From Actinomadura violacea (GTDB lineage: Bacteria; Actinomycetota; Actinomycetes; Streptosporangiales; Streptosporangiaceae), in the NCBI RefSeq assembly GCF_017573465.1, contig NZ_JAGEPF010000025.1, positions 1-64,000 of the forward strand: a DNA stretch of 64,000 nucleotides, in the 5' to 3' direction. The notes below the pieces were generated by a model. That model was not told the DNA's origin. It did not search any database and worked only from the letters and a program-made list of their open reading frames with translations. Shown piece after piece: positions 8,365-17,599 of the stretch. Each line of letters opens with the position of its first letter. Within the stretch, counting starts at the first letter, position 1. The translations under genes and the position numbers were made by a program.

Positions 8365-9948
8365 TCACTTGTTCTTGCGGTTCTGGAGTTTGCCGAGGTC
8401 GGGCATCTGGAAGCCGGGGGGCAGCTGGCCGCCGAGGCCCGGGGGCAGGCCGCCGCCGGGGCCGCCGAGGCCGGGCGGCAGGCCCTTCGGCATGCCGTCG
8501 GCCGCGGGCTGCTGCTCCTGCGGGTTGTTGCCGCCGCCGGCGCGCTTGCGCGGGTCGCCGCTGCGCTGCTTGCCCTTCTTGTTCTTGGCGGCCTTCGCGG
8601 CCTTGGCGGCCTTGCGGCGGCCGCCCGGCATGCCGGGCAGGCCCATGCCGCCGGCCATCTGGCGCATCATCTTCTGCGCGTCGAAGAACCGGGTGACGAG
8701 GCTGTTGACCTCGCCGACGCCGACGCCGGAGCCCTTGGCGATGCGGGCGCGCCGGGAGCCGTTGATGATCTTCGGCTGGGCGCGCTCCTGCGGGGTCATG
8801 GACCGGATGATCGCGGCGATCCGGTCCAGGTCCTTGTCGTCGATCTGGCTGATCTGGTCGCGGACCTGCCCCATGCCGGGCATCATCCCGAGCAGGTTGC
8901 CGATCGGGCCGAGCTTGCGGATCATCATCATCTGCTCGAGGAAGTCCTCGAGGGTGAAGTCCTCGCCCGAGGCGAACTTGGTGCTCATCCGCTCGGCCTG
9001 CTCGGCGTCGAACGCCTGCTCGGCCTGCTCGATCAGGGTGAGGATGTCGCCCATGTCGAGGATGCGGCCGGCCATCCGGTCGGGGTGGAAGACGCTGAAG
9101 TCCTCCAGCTTCTCGCCGGTCGAGGCGAACATGATCGGACGGCCGGTGATGTGCCGGACCGACAGGGCGGCGCCGCCGCGGGCGTCGCCGTCGAGCTTGG
9201 TGAGCACGACGCCGTCGAAGCCGACGCCGTCCATGAACGCCTGGGCGGTGTTGACGGCGTCCTGGCCGACCATGGCGTCGACGACGAACAGCACGTCGTC
9301 GGGCTTGACGGCGTCGCGGATGTCGATGGCCTGCTGCATCATCTCGGCGTCGATGCCGAGGCGGCCGGCGGTGTCGATGACGACGATGTCGTGCTGGGCG
9401 TGCCGGGCCTGGTCGAGGGAGCGGCGGGCGACGTCGACGGGGTCGCCGACGCCGCTGCCCGGCTCGGGCGCGAAGACCGCGACGCCGGCGCGCTCGCCGA
9501 CGACCTGGAGCTGCTGGACGGCGTTCGGGCGCTGCAGGTCGGCGGCGACGAGCATCGGGGTGTGGCCCTCGGCCTTGAGCCAGCGGGCCAGCTTGCCGGC
9601 GAGGGTGGTCTTGCCCGCGCCCTGCAGGCCGGCGAGCATGATCACGGTCGGCGGGGTCTTGGCGAACCGGATCCGGCGGGTCTCGCCGCCGAGGATGTTG
9701 ATGAGCTCCTCGTTGACGATCTTGACGACCTGCTGCGCCGGGTTCAGCGCCTGCGAGACCTCCGAGCCGCGCGCCCGCTCCTTGATCTGCGCGATGAAGT
9801 CCTTGACCACGGGCAGCGCGACGTCTGCCTCGAGCAGCGCGATGCGGATCTCGCGGGCCGTCGCGTTGATGTCGGCCTCGGAGAGCCGGCCCTTGCTGCG
9901 CAGCGACGAGAAGACCGTTGTCAACCGGTCGGAGAGCGTCTCGAACAC
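8365..9948 (-). CDS. ffh: signal recognition particle GTPase Ffh
   Basis: Ffh binds 4.5S RNA and signal sequences and delivers ribosomes to FtsY at the membrane. Order: N domain; G domain with P-loop AGLQGAGKTTLAGKLA, DTAGRLGID and TKLDGDARGG; and a Met-rich M domain ending in a Gly/Pro/Leu-rich tail of about 60 residues. 527 residues is normal for actinobacteria. The ATG at 9948 gives MFETLSDRLTTVFSSLRSKG, the standard N terminus. It lies downstream of glnD with a 111-base spacer. Confidence 0.97.
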   Translation of the reverse strand: MFETLSDRLTTVFSSLRSKGRLSEADINATAREIRIALLEADVALPVVKDFIAQIKERARGSEVSQALNPAQQVVKIVNEELINILGGETRRIRFAKTPPTVIMLAGLQGAGKTTLAGKLARWLKAEGHTPMLVAADLQRPNAVQQLQVVGERAGVAVFAPEPGSGVGDPVDVARRSLDQARHAQHDIVVIDTAGRLGIDAEMMQQAIDIRDAVKPDDVLFVVDAMVGQDAVNTAQAFMDGVGFDGVVLTKLDGDARGGAALSVRHITGRPIMFASTGEKLEDFSVFHPDRMAGRILDMGDILTLIEQAEQAFDAEQAERMSTKFASGEDFTLEDFLEQMMMIRKLGPIGNLLGMMPGMGQVRDQISQIDDKDLDRIAAIIRSMTPQERAQPKIINGSRRARIAKGSGVGVGEVNSLVTRFFDAQKMMRQMAGGMGLPGMPGGRRKAAKAAKAAKNKKGKQRSGDPRKRAGGGNNPQEQQPAADGMPKGLPPGLGGPGGGLPPGLGGQLPPGFQMPDLGKLQNRKNK

Positions 9949-10059
9949 GTGTCTGGACCGTCCTTGGAAAGCTTCTGGGATCGCCTATCAGCGTATAGGG
10001 TCACCGGCCGGTCCCCGCCCGGTCGCCGCGAACCGGCCGCGCCGGCGGCGCCCGCGCCG

Positions 10060-12426
10060 TCAGCCGAGCGCCTTGAGGACCCCTTCGCGGACGGCCGCGA
10101 GCGCGTCCGGGTCGGTGATCGGGGCGCCGTCCTCGCCGACGACGTAGAAGACGTCCACGGCCTCGGCGCCCAGCGTGTCGACCTGGGCGGCGCGGATGTG
10201 CAGGCCGCGGGCGCCGAGGGCCTGGCCGATCCGCCACAGCAGGCCGGGCCGGTCGTGCGCGCGGACCTCGACGACAGTGGCGGTGTCGGACGCGTCGTCC
10301 AGGATCATGACGCGCGGCGGCGCGACGGCGGCGCCGGGCCGGATCCGGACGGACCGGGCGCGGCGGTCCAGGCGGCCGGCGACGTCGAGCCGGCCGGCGA
10401 GCATGCGGCGCAGGTCGGCTTCGAGGGCGGCGGGGTCCGGCGGCGCGCCGTATTCGGGGACGGCGGTGAAGTCGAGGACGGCGGTCCCGGCGTCGGCGGC
10501 CTGCGACGAGACGGTGCGGGCGGTGCGGACGGCGAGGCGGTGCAGGGCGAGGACGCCGGCGGCGCGCCAGAGCAGGCCGGGTCGGTCGGGGGCGGCGATG
10601 GTGACGCGGGAGCCGGCGACGCGGACGGCGGCGCCGTCGTGGCGGGCGAGGGCGAGCCGGTCGGGGCCGAGGTCGGGCGGGGGCGGCGGGGTGCCGCCGG
10701 ACAGCGCGGCGGCGGCGCGGCGGGCGAGTTCGGCGACGAGCCGGGCCTTCCATGATCCCCAGGCGGCTGGGCCCGTGGCGTTGCCGTCGGCGACGGCGAG
10801 GGCGGCGAGCAGTTCGAGGGTCTCGCGCTCGCGGCCGGGGACGGCGGAGACGGCGGCGGTGACGGTCTCGATGGTGACGGGGTCGTCGAGGTCGCGGCGG
10901 GTGGCGGTCTCGGGCAGCAGGAGGTGGTGCCGGACGACGGCCTCGAGCACCCGGGCGTCGCCGTCGGGGAAGCCGAGCGCCGCGGCCAGCTCCCGCGCGA
11001 TGTCCGCGCCGGTCGCGGAGTGGTCGCCGGGCCGGCCCTTGCCGATGTCGTGCAGCAGCGCGCCGGTCAGCAGCAGGTCGGGCCGGGCGACCTCGCGGGC
11101 GAGGGCGGCGGCGCCGGCGGCGGTCTCGACGAGGTGCCGGTCGACGGTGAAGCGGTGCACGGGGTCGCGCTGCGGGCGGTTGCGGACGTGCTCCCACGCG
11201 GGCAGCAGCCGGACGATCAGGCCGGCCTGGTCGAGGGCCTCCCACACGGCGATGGCGGCGGGACCGGCGCCGAGGAGCGCGACCAGCGCGTCGCGGGCCT
11301 CGGGCGGCCAGGGCGCGGCGGGGAGGGCGGCGTCGGCGGCGAGGCGCGCGACGGTCGCGGGGGCGAGCGGGAGGCCCGCGTGGGCGGCGGCGGCCGCGAC
11401 GCGCAGGACGAGCGCGGGGTCGCGCAGGTCGGCGTTGCGGGCGAGGACGACCTCGTCGTCGTGCTCGACGGCGCCGTCCCCCACCGGGCGGCGTTCGACG
11501 GGCGTGCGGCGCGGCCCGGTGGTGCGTGCGACGCGGCGCCACAGGTGGTCGGCGGCGTAGGTGACGGTGCGCGCGGCTTCGGCGATCGCGCTGAGCAGCG
11601 CGTCGGCGTCGGGGAGGCCGACGGCGCGGGCGACGCCCTCCTGCTCCTGCTGGACGAGGCGGTCGGTGGCGCGTCCGGTGGTCTCGTGCAGGGCGTGCCG
11701 GACGTCGAGGAGGAGGTCGTGGGCGGCCATGACGCGCCCGTCGGGCGCGGAGGCGGTCCAGGACGCGGCGGCCGCCCGCATGACGTGGACGTCGCGCAGC
11801 CCGCCGCGGGCCTCCTTGAGGTCGGGTTCGAGCAGGAACGCCAGCTCGCCCTGTTTCTCCCAGCGCTCCCGGCACAGCGCGGCCAGTTCGGGGAGGCGGG
11901 CGCGGGCGTCGGCGCGCCAGTCGGCGAGGACGGCGGCGCGCAGCTCGTCGACGAGGGCGAGGTCCCCGGCGATCCCGCGCGCCGACAGCAGCCCGAGCGC
12001 GGCCTTCAGGTCGGCGCGGGCGACGGTCCTGGCCTCCGCGACGGTGCGGACGGAGTGGTCGAGGCGCAGGCCGGAGTCCCAGATCGGGTACCAGACGCGG
12101 TCGGCGACCTCGCCTATGCCGGGGTCTCCGCGGTGCAGCAGCACGAGGTCGAGGTCTCCGCCGGGGGTCAGCTCGCGCCGCCCGTGGCTGCCCACGGCGG
12201 CAAGGGCGACGCCCACAGGCACGGCATCGGCAGGCGCGGCATCGGCAGGTACGGCGCCGGGGAGCGGGGTGGCGGGGGGCGCAGGCCGGCCGGGGGCGCC
12301 GGCGGCGGCGAGCAGGTCCGCCAGGCGGCGGTCCAGCTCGGCGGCGCGGGCGGCCCGCGCCGCCGCCAGCGCGGCGCGGGCGGACCCGGGAGCCCCGTCT
12401 CCGGCCGGAGGATGGACGGACGTCAC
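10060..12426 (-). CDS. glnD: PII-modifying nucleotidyltransferase GlnD
   Basis: GlnD modifies the T-loop Tyr of PII in response to glutamine; in actinobacteria the modification is usually adenylylation. The 788-residue protein has a nucleotidyltransferase core with GSHGRRELTPGGDLDLVLLH, an HD domain with LLHDIGKGRPGDHS, and two C-terminal ACT domains (one containing IAAPDRPGLLWR, the other VRAHDRPGLLWR). It lies 7 bases below glnB in the amtB-glnB-glnD operon. The N terminus is Ala-rich and the ATG at 12426 is the best available. Confidence 0.95.
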   Translation of the reverse strand: MTSVHPPAGDGAPGSARAALAAARAARAAELDRRLADLLAAAGAPGRPAPPATPLPGAVPADAAPADAVPVGVALAAVGSHGRRELTPGGDLDLVLLHRGDPGIGEVADRVWYPIWDSGLRLDHSVRTVAEARTVARADLKAALGLLSARGIAGDLALVDELRAAVLADWRADARARLPELAALCRERWEKQGELAFLLEPDLKEARGGLRDVHVMRAAAASWTASAPDGRVMAAHDLLLDVRHALHETTGRATDRLVQQEQEGVARAVGLPDADALLSAIAEAARTVTYAADHLWRRVARTTGPRRTPVERRPVGDGAVEHDDEVVLARNADLRDPALVLRVAAAAAHAGLPLAPATVARLAADAALPAAPWPPEARDALVALLGAGPAAIAVWEALDQAGLIVRLLPAWEHVRNRPQRDPVHRFTVDRHLVETAAGAAALAREVARPDLLLTGALLHDIGKGRPGDHSATGADIARELAAALGFPDGDARVLEAVVRHHLLLPETATRRDLDDPVTIETVTAAVSAVPGRERETLELLAALAVADGNATGPAAWGSWKARLVAELARRAAAALSGGTPPPPPDLGPDRLALARHDGAAVRVAGSRVTIAAPDRPGLLWRAAGVLALHRLAVRTARTVSSQAADAGTAVLDFTAVPEYGAPPDPAALEADLRRMLAGRLDVAGRLDRRARSVRIRPGAAVAPPRVMILDDASDTATVVEVRAHDRPGLLWRIGQALGARGLHIRAAQVDTLGAEAVDVFYVVGEDGAPITDPDALAAVREGVLKALG

Positions 12427-12433
12427 ACCGCTC

Positions 12434-12772
12434 CTAGAGGGCTTCCGGGCCGGTCTCGCCGGTCCGGACGCGGACCACGGTGTCCACCGGGACCGCCCAG
12501 ACCTTGCCGTCGCCGATCTTGTCGGTGCGGGCCGCCTTGACGATGACGTCGATGATGTCGTCGGCGTCCTCGTCGTCGACGAGCACCTCGACCCGCAGCT
12601 TCGGCACGAGGTCGACCTTGTACTCGGCGCCGCGGTAGACCTCGGTGTGGCCCTTCTGGCGGCCGTAGCCGCTGGCCTCGCTGACGGTCATCCCCTTGAC
12701 CCCGAAGGTCTCCAGCGCCGCCTTGACCTCGTCGAGCTTGAACGGCTTGACGACGGCGGTGATCAGCTTCAC
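12434..12772 (-). CDS. glnB: nitrogen regulatory protein PII
   Basis: Trimeric 2-oxoglutarate/ATP sensor that gates AmtB and reports nitrogen state. The product is 112 residues, VKLITAVVKPFKLDEVKAAL at the start, with the modifiable Tyr51 in the T-loop (GHTEVYRGAEY) and the GDGKVWAVPV B-loop region. The GTG start at 12772 overlaps the amtB stop by 4 bases. By context it is the GlnK-type PII. Confidence 0.96.
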   Translation of the reverse strand: MKLITAVVKPFKLDEVKAALETFGVKGMTVSEASGYGRQKGHTEVYRGAEYKVDLVPKLRVEVLVDDEDADDIIDVIVKAARTDKIGDGKVWAVPVDTVVRVRTGETGPEAL

Positions 12773-14124
12773 GCGTCGGCCTCCACCTTCTTGTCGGGCT
12801 TGCTGTCGGGCTGCACCGCGCGGGCTGCCGCGGTGCCGGGGACGGCGGCGCGGATGCCGCCGGCCCCCGCGGGAGCGAGATCGTACGCCGTCTCCGCGTG
12901 CGCGGTGACGTCGATCCCGGCGGCCTCGTCGTCCGCGGAGATCCGGAACCCGATGGTCTTGTCGATGATCTTCCCGATGACCCAGGCCATGGCGAAGGAG
13001 TACAGCCCGATCACGACGGGGCCGAGCGCCTGCAGGCCCAGCTGGTGCACGCCGCCACCGTAGAACAGGCCCTTGTGCTGGCTCGGCAGGAACGGGTAGG
13101 CGGCCAGGAAGCCGAGCGACAGCGCGCCGATCGCGCCGCCGACCAGGTGGACGCCGACGACGTCGAGGGAGTCGTCGTAGCCGAGCCTGTACTTCAGCCC
13201 GATCGCGTAGGCGCAGACGGTGCCGGCGATGGCGCCGAGGACGATCGCGGCCCACGGGTCGACGAACCCGCACGCCGGAGTGATCGCGACGAGGCCCGCT
13301 ACGGCGCCGGACGCGACGCCGAGGGTGGTGGCGTGGCCGTCGCGCAGCTTCTCGACCACGGCCCAGGCGCCCGCGGCGACGGCGGTGGCGATCTGGGTGT
13401 TCATGAACGCCAGCCCGGTGGTGCCGTCGACGGCGAGCTCGGAGCCGGCGTTGAACCCGAACCACCCGAACCACAGCAGCCCGACGCCGAGCAGCACGAA
13501 GGGCAGGTTGTGCGGCCGCATCGGCTCCTTCGGCCAGCCGCGCCGCTTGCCGAGGACGAACGCTAGCGCGAGGCCCGCGGCACCGGCGTTGACGTGCACG
13601 ACGGTGCCGCCCGCGAAGTCCTCGATGCCGAGCTTGTTCAGCCAGCCGGTGCCCCACACCCAGTGCGCGACCGGGAAGTACACCAGCGTCGCCCAGGCGA
13701 CGGTGAACGTCATCCAGGCGCCGAACTTGGCACGGTCCGCGATGGCGCCGCTGATGAGCGCGACCGTGATGATCGCGAACGTCAGCTGGAACATCGAGAA
13801 CACCATCGTCGGGATGTTGTCGCTCTGGTCCTTCAGCAGCCCTTCGGAGACCTGCGTCGCGACGCCTTTCAGCCCGACCGCGTCGAATCCGCCGATGAAC
13901 TTGTTGACGAACGAACTGCCGTTGTCGGTGAAGGCGATGGAGTGCCCGAAGAGGACCCAGAGGATGGTGACGCTGATGATGGCGCCGAACGACATCATCA
14001 TCATGTTGAGGACGCTCTTGGCGCGCGTCATGCCGCCGTAGAAGAAGGCGAGCCCTGGTGTCATGAGCAGGACCAGCGCCGCTGCGGTCAGCATCCAGGC
14101 GGTCGCGCCCGTATCGATCTTCAT
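12769..14124 (-). CDS. amtB: ammonium transporter
   Basis: Amt/Rh-family channel for ammonium with about 11 membrane helices. The N terminus holds TAWMLTAAALVLLMTPGLAF followed by FYGGMTRAKSVLNMMMMS. Later blocks include DFAGGTVVHVNAGAAGLA and VHLVGGAIGAL, with the pore His residues. The cytosolic tail of about 60 residues is Ala- and Lys-rich. It is first of the amtB-glnB-glnD operon and its promoter region carries GlnR-like boxes. Confidence 0.96.
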   Translation of the reverse strand: MKIDTGATAWMLTAAALVLLMTPGLAFFYGGMTRAKSVLNMMMMSFGAIISVTILWVLFGHSIAFTDNGSSFVNKFIGGFDAVGLKGVATQVSEGLLKDQSDNIPTMVFSMFQLTFAIITVALISGAIADRAKFGAWMTFTVAWATLVYFPVAHWVWGTGWLNKLGIEDFAGGTVVHVNAGAAGLALAFVLGKRRGWPKEPMRPHNLPFVLLGVGLLWFGWFGFNAGSELAVDGTTGLAFMNTQIATAVAAGAWAVVEKLRDGHATTLGVASGAVAGLVAITPACGFVDPWAAIVLGAIAGTVCAYAIGLKYRLGYDDSLDVVGVHLVGGAIGALSLGFLAAYPFLPSQHKGLFYGGGVHQLGLQALGPVVIGLYSFAMAWVIGKIIDKTIGFRISADDEAAGIDVTAHAETAYDLAPAGAGGIRAAVPGTAAARAVQPDSKPDKKVEADA

Positions 14125-14204
14125 CTCGGAGAGTGCCCCTCCTCGACCGGAAACGTGGATGCCCAGAGATTCCCGTGCGGCCGTTTCACCCCGGATCCGC
14201 CCGT

Positions 14205-14251
14205 GTTTCCGGAGTGTGAAACCCCGCTACGGGGTGTTTCGCGGCTGTTTC
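14205..14251 (-). promoter_or_regulatory. candidate GlnR boxes upstream of amtB
   Basis: On the minus strand GAAAC at 14251-14247 is followed after 6 bases by GAAAC at 14240-14236, and TTCAC (14220-14216) after 6 bases by GAAAC (14209-14205). The actinomycete GlnR site is GTnAC-n6-GAAAC in tandem, and amtB-glnB-glnD is a known GlnR target in Streptomyces. The two pairs are 31 bases apart rather than the ideal 22. An imperfect palindrome at 14218-14240 lies between them. Confidence 0.55.
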
Positions 14252-14340
14252 GGAACCCTCACCGTCTTACCCGCCCGCGGTGACGGATTCCTTTTCCGCC
14301 GGTCACGGTCAGGTCCGGGCGAAGGGGCGCCCGGAAAAGA

Positions 14341-14376
14341 CGGCGCCCCGCGACCGCAAAGGGTCGCGGGGCGCCG
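14341..14376 (-). terminator. hairpin after ftsY
   Basis: A perfect 15-bp stem (14341-14355 with 14362-14376) with a 6-base loop lies 14 bases beyond the ftsY stop. It is one of the strongest hairpins in the window and the likely ftsY terminator, insulating amtB-glnB-glnD. Confidence 0.75.
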
Positions 14377-14390
14377 GTACGCCGGGAGGC

Positions 14391-15554
14391 TCAGTCGCCG
14401 AGGATCGCGTCCACGAACGCCTCGGGCTCGAACGGGGCCAGGTCGTCCGGGCCCTCGCCCAGCCCGACCAGCTTCACCGGCACGCCCAGCTCGCGCTGCA
14501 CCTGCACGACGATGCCGCCCTTGGCGGTGCCGTCCAGCTTCGTCAGCACCACGCCGGTGATGTTGACGACCTCGGCGAACACGCGCGCCTGCTGCATGCC
14601 GTTCTGCCCGGTCGTGGCGTCCAGGACGAGCAGCACCTCGTCCACCTCGGCCTGCTTCTCCACGACCCGCTTGACCTTGCCGAGCTCGTCCATCAGCCCG
14701 GTCTTGGTGTGCAGCCGGCCCGCGGTGTCGATGATCACCACGCCGACCCTGGTGTCGATGCCCTGCTTCACCGCGTCGAAGGCGACGCTGGCGGGGTCGG
14801 CGCCCTCGTCCTTGCGGACGACCTGCGCGCCGACCCGCGACCCCCAGGTCTCCAGCTGGTCGGCGGCGGCGGCGCGGAAGGTGTCGGCGGCGCCGAGCAG
14901 CACCGTGTTGCCGTCGCCGACCAGGACGCGGCCGAGCTTGCCGCAGGTGGTGGTCTTGCCGGTGCCGTTGACGCCGACGACCATCAGCACCGCGGGCCGG
15001 TCGCCGTGCCGCTCGGTGCGCAGCGAGCGGTCCAGGTCGGCGCCGATCTGCTTGACCAGCTCCTCCTTCAGCAGCGCGCGGACCTCCTCCGGGCTGCGGG
15101 TGCCGAGCACCTGCACCCGGGTGCGCAGGTCGTCGGTGACCTGGCGGGCGACGGCGGCGCCCATGTCGGCGGTGATGAGGGTGTCCTCGATCTCCTCCCA
15201 GGCGTCGTCGTCGAGGGTGTCGCGCGACAGCAGCCCGAGGAGGGTCTTGCCGAACGCGGACTGGGAGCGCGCGAGCCGCGCCCGCAGCCGGACGAGCCGG
15301 CCCGCGCCGGGCGGCGGCTGCTCGATCTCGATGGTGGGCGGCGGCGCCGGCGCCTCGGTCGGCGGCGCCCGTTCGAGGGTGGGGGCGGCGGCCTCCGCCT
15401 CGTCGACGGCGGTCGCGCCGTGCTGCTCGGCGGGCGGCCGCTCGGCGGGCGGGACCGGCGGACGGCGGCGGCGGACCGGGCGGCGCAGCAGCATGACCCC
15501 GCCGATGATCAGCGCGACCGCGCACAGCGCGACGATGACGATCACATATTCCAT
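14391..15554 (-). CDS. ftsY: signal recognition particle receptor FtsY
   Basis: Membrane-docked GTPase that receives Ffh-ribosome complexes. The ATG at 15554 gives an N-terminal membrane helix (VIVIVALCAVALIIGGVML) followed by Arg residues and a Pro/Glu-rich linker. The NG domain follows, with GVNGTGKTTTCGKLG, DTAGRLHTKTGLMDELGKV and TKLDGTAKGG. The N-terminal helix anchors the protein, as in other actinobacteria where the A domain is reduced. 387 residues. Confidence 0.96.
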   Translation of the reverse strand: MEYVIVIVALCAVALIIGGVMLLRRPVRRRRPPVPPAERPPAEQHGATAVDEAEAAAPTLERAPPTEAPAPPPTIEIEQPPPGAGRLVRLRARLARSQSAFGKTLLGLLSRDTLDDDAWEEIEDTLITADMGAAVARQVTDDLRTRVQVLGTRSPEEVRALLKEELVKQIGADLDRSLRTERHGDRPAVLMVVGVNGTGKTTTCGKLGRVLVGDGNTVLLGAADTFRAAAADQLETWGSRVGAQVVRKDEGADPASVAFDAVKQGIDTRVGVVIIDTAGRLHTKTGLMDELGKVKRVVEKQAEVDEVLLVLDATTGQNGMQQARVFAEVVNITGVVLTKLDGTAKGGIVVQVQRELGVPVKLVGLGEGPDDLAPFEPEAFVDAILGD

Positions 15555-15665
15555 AGCGTCCCCAGTTTTCCAGACCGCCGGCGCCGAACCGAACACCCCG
15601 CCGATCACGCGCCCGCCTGCCCGCGCGCGCGAACCTCCCCACGCGCGAAAGGCACGCGCGCGAAA

Positions 15666-15688
15666 GGCACGCCCGCCGCAGGCGTGCC
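15666..15688 (-). terminator. hairpin after the DivIVA-like gene
   Basis: A perfect 8-bp stem (15666-15673 with 15681-15688) with a 7-base loop starts 3 bases past the stop of the DivIVA-domain gene. It partly overlaps a 13-base direct repeat (15643-15655 and 15658-15670). Confidence 0.6.
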
Positions 15689-15691
15689 CGA

Positions 15692-16396
15692 TCAGCCCCG
15701 GAGCGGCGGCCCCGGGGACTCCCCCGGTACCGATTCCCGCTCTGAACCCTCCCACTCGTCGACGTTGCGCAACAGGGCCTCGAGGTAGGAGCGCAGATGC
15801 GTGCGGTACACCTCGCTGTAGGTGCGCAGGTAGGCGATCTCGCGCTCCAGCTCGCGCCGCCTCTCGTCGCCCGGCTCGTCCGGCGCGCCCGGTGCCGGGG
15901 GCGCCGCCGGGACGGGCGGCGGCGCGGCCCGGACCGCGGCGTCGGCGACCTCGGCCGCCTTGCGGTGCGCGTCCTCCAGCATGTGCTCGGCGCGCCCCTT
16001 GGCGTCGGACAGGATCGCCTCGCGGTGCAGCCGCGCCTCGTGCGCCAGCTCGCGGGTGTAGCGCTCGGCGTCCGCGACGTACAGGTCGGCGGTCTGCTGG
16101 GCCTGCGACAGGATCCGGACGGCCTGGAAGTGCGCGTCCTCGGGGGCCATGACGCCGCCGGCGCCGCGGCCCGCCTGGGCGCGCAGCCGGTTCACCTCCT
16201 CGTCCGCCGCGGCCTTCTGGTTGAGGATCTGGACGAGTTCCCGCTCGACGTACTGCAGGAAGTCGCGGACCTGGTCCTCGTCGTAGCCGCGGCGGCCGAG
16301 GGCGGCCCGCGCGAACACCACCGACTGCAGCTCGCCGGGGGTCAGCCGGGAGCCGTCGGGCACGACGGGCAGGTTCGGGGAGTTCACGGCGGTCAC
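15692..16396 (-). CDS. DivIVA-domain coiled-coil protein
   Basis: A 234-residue cytosolic protein. Residues ~15-60 carry the DivIVA/Wag31 N-terminal motif (RLTPGELQSVVFARAALGRR, GYDEDQVRDFLQYVE). A long coiled coil to ~150 follows, then a Pro/Ala linker (~155-175) and a second short coiled coil. DivIVA proteins sense negative membrane curvature and scaffold polar growth. This one is too short and too divergent to be the main Wag31, which normally sits near the dcw cluster. The GTG start at 16396 overlaps the flavohemoglobin stop by 4 bases (GTGA), an unexpected coupling. An alternative GTG is at 16387. Confidence 0.8.
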   Translation of the reverse strand: MTAVNSPNLPVVPDGSRLTPGELQSVVFARAALGRRGYDEDQVRDFLQYVERELVQILNQKAAADEEVNRLRAQAGRGAGGVMAPEDAHFQAVRILSQAQQTADLYVADAERYTRELAHEARLHREAILSDAKGRAEHMLEDAHRKAAEVADAAVRAAPPPVPAAPPAPGAPDEPGDERRRELEREIAYLRTYSEVYRTHLRSYLEALLRNVDEWEGSERESVPGESPGPPLRG

Positions 16397-17592
16397 CTCT
16401 GTGCGTCGGCGAAGGTTTCCAGGCGGATGCGGTCGCGCGCGACGCCGGACGCGGCGAGCCGCTCGACGGCGGCCTCCGCCATCGCCGCCGGCCCGCAGAC
16501 GTAGGCGTCGTGGCCGGGCCAGGGACCGCGCCGGGCCACCACGTCGGGCAGGTCGCCGTGCTCGATACCCTCGTCGGCGGGGCCCTCGTGGCCGGTTCCG
16601 CGGCCGCCGCCGGACCGCAGCAGCGCGGAGAAGCCGTGCCCGCCCGAGTCGTCTTGGACGGGCTCGTCCGACACGGCGGGGACGACGGTCAGCCAGGGCA
16701 GTTCGGCGGCGAGCTTGCTCAGGTGCTCCAGGTCGTACAGGCCGTCGCGGTCGCGGGCGCCGAAGAACAGGTGCACGCGCGGCGGGACGGGACGGCCCGC
16801 GATCTGCTCCAGGATCGCCTTCAGCGGCGCGAGCCCGGTGCTGCCCGCGACGAGCAGCACGTCCCGGTTGGACGACTCGTCGAGCGTGAGCGTGCCGACG
16901 GGCGCGCCCATCCGGACGCGGTCGCCGGGCTGGGTGGCGCGGACGAGCACGGGGCTGACGGGCCCGCCGTCCACCAGCCGGACGTGGAAGTCGATGGTGT
17001 GGTCGGGGCGCGGCGCGTTCGCCATCGAGTAGTACCGCCAGTGCCGCAGCCGCGACGGCACCTCCAGCGCGACGGACTGCCCCGGCGCGTACGGCAGCGG
17101 GCGGTCCGGCTGCACGCGCAGCACGGCGATGTCGAAGCGGCGCCGCTCCGCCGCGACGACCTGGCCGTTCCACCAGGCCGGGCTGGACAGCGCGTCCTGG
17201 TCGGCGGCCTCCAGCATGACCTTGGCGACCAGGCTGTAGGCGGCGTTCCAGTCGCTCTCGACGTCGTCGGTCCAGGCGGGCCCGGAGAAGTGCCGGAGCG
17301 TGGCGAGCAGGCTCGCGCCGACGTTCGGGTAGTGCTCGGCGACGATCCCGAACCGGCGGTGGTCGCGGCCGAGCTGGCGCAGGAACGGGACGAGCGCGGG
17401 CAGGTCGTCGACCTGGGAGACGATCTGCCCGAGCGCGCGCAGCAGCTTGTCGCGCTGCCCGGTCATCCCGATCGGGAACATGTCGCGCAGGTGCGGGTTG
17501 CGCACGAACAGGTCGGAGTAGAAGAACAGGGCGACGGCGTCGCCCTGCCCGGCGACGGCGGCGAAGTTGTCCTTGAGGCGCTGGGCGTCCAC
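16393..17592 (-). CDS. flavohemoglobin-type globin reductase
   Basis: A 399-residue fusion of a globin with a ferredoxin-reductase module, the architecture of nitric-oxide dioxygenase (Hmp). Globin residues 1-~135 have distal Tyr25 (B10) and proximal His87 (F8, FGIVAEHYPN). The reductase has the FAD motif HWRYYSMANAP, NAD-binding VAGSTGLAPLKAIL and a C-terminal CGPAAMAEAAVERL. A Gly/Asp/His-rich insertion of ~45 residues (around DDSGGHGFSALL to DEGIEHGD) splits the NAD domain, unusual for Hmp. It starts 7 bases below the single-domain globin and overlaps the DivIVA-like gene. Confidence 0.9.
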   Translation of the reverse strand: MDAQRLKDNFAAVAGQGDAVALFFYSDLFVRNPHLRDMFPIGMTGQRDKLLRALGQIVSQVDDLPALVPFLRQLGRDHRRFGIVAEHYPNVGASLLATLRHFSGPAWTDDVESDWNAAYSLVAKVMLEAADQDALSSPAWWNGQVVAAERRRFDIAVLRVQPDRPLPYAPGQSVALEVPSRLRHWRYYSMANAPRPDHTIDFHVRLVDGGPVSPVLVRATQPGDRVRMGAPVGTLTLDESSNRDVLLVAGSTGLAPLKAILEQIAGRPVPPRVHLFFGARDRDGLYDLEHLSKLAAELPWLTVVPAVSDEPVQDDSGGHGFSALLRSGGGRGTGHEGPADEGIEHGDLPDVVARRGPWPGHDAYVCGPAAMAEAAVERLAASGVARDRIRLETFADAQR

Positions 17593-17599
17593 GCCGCGG

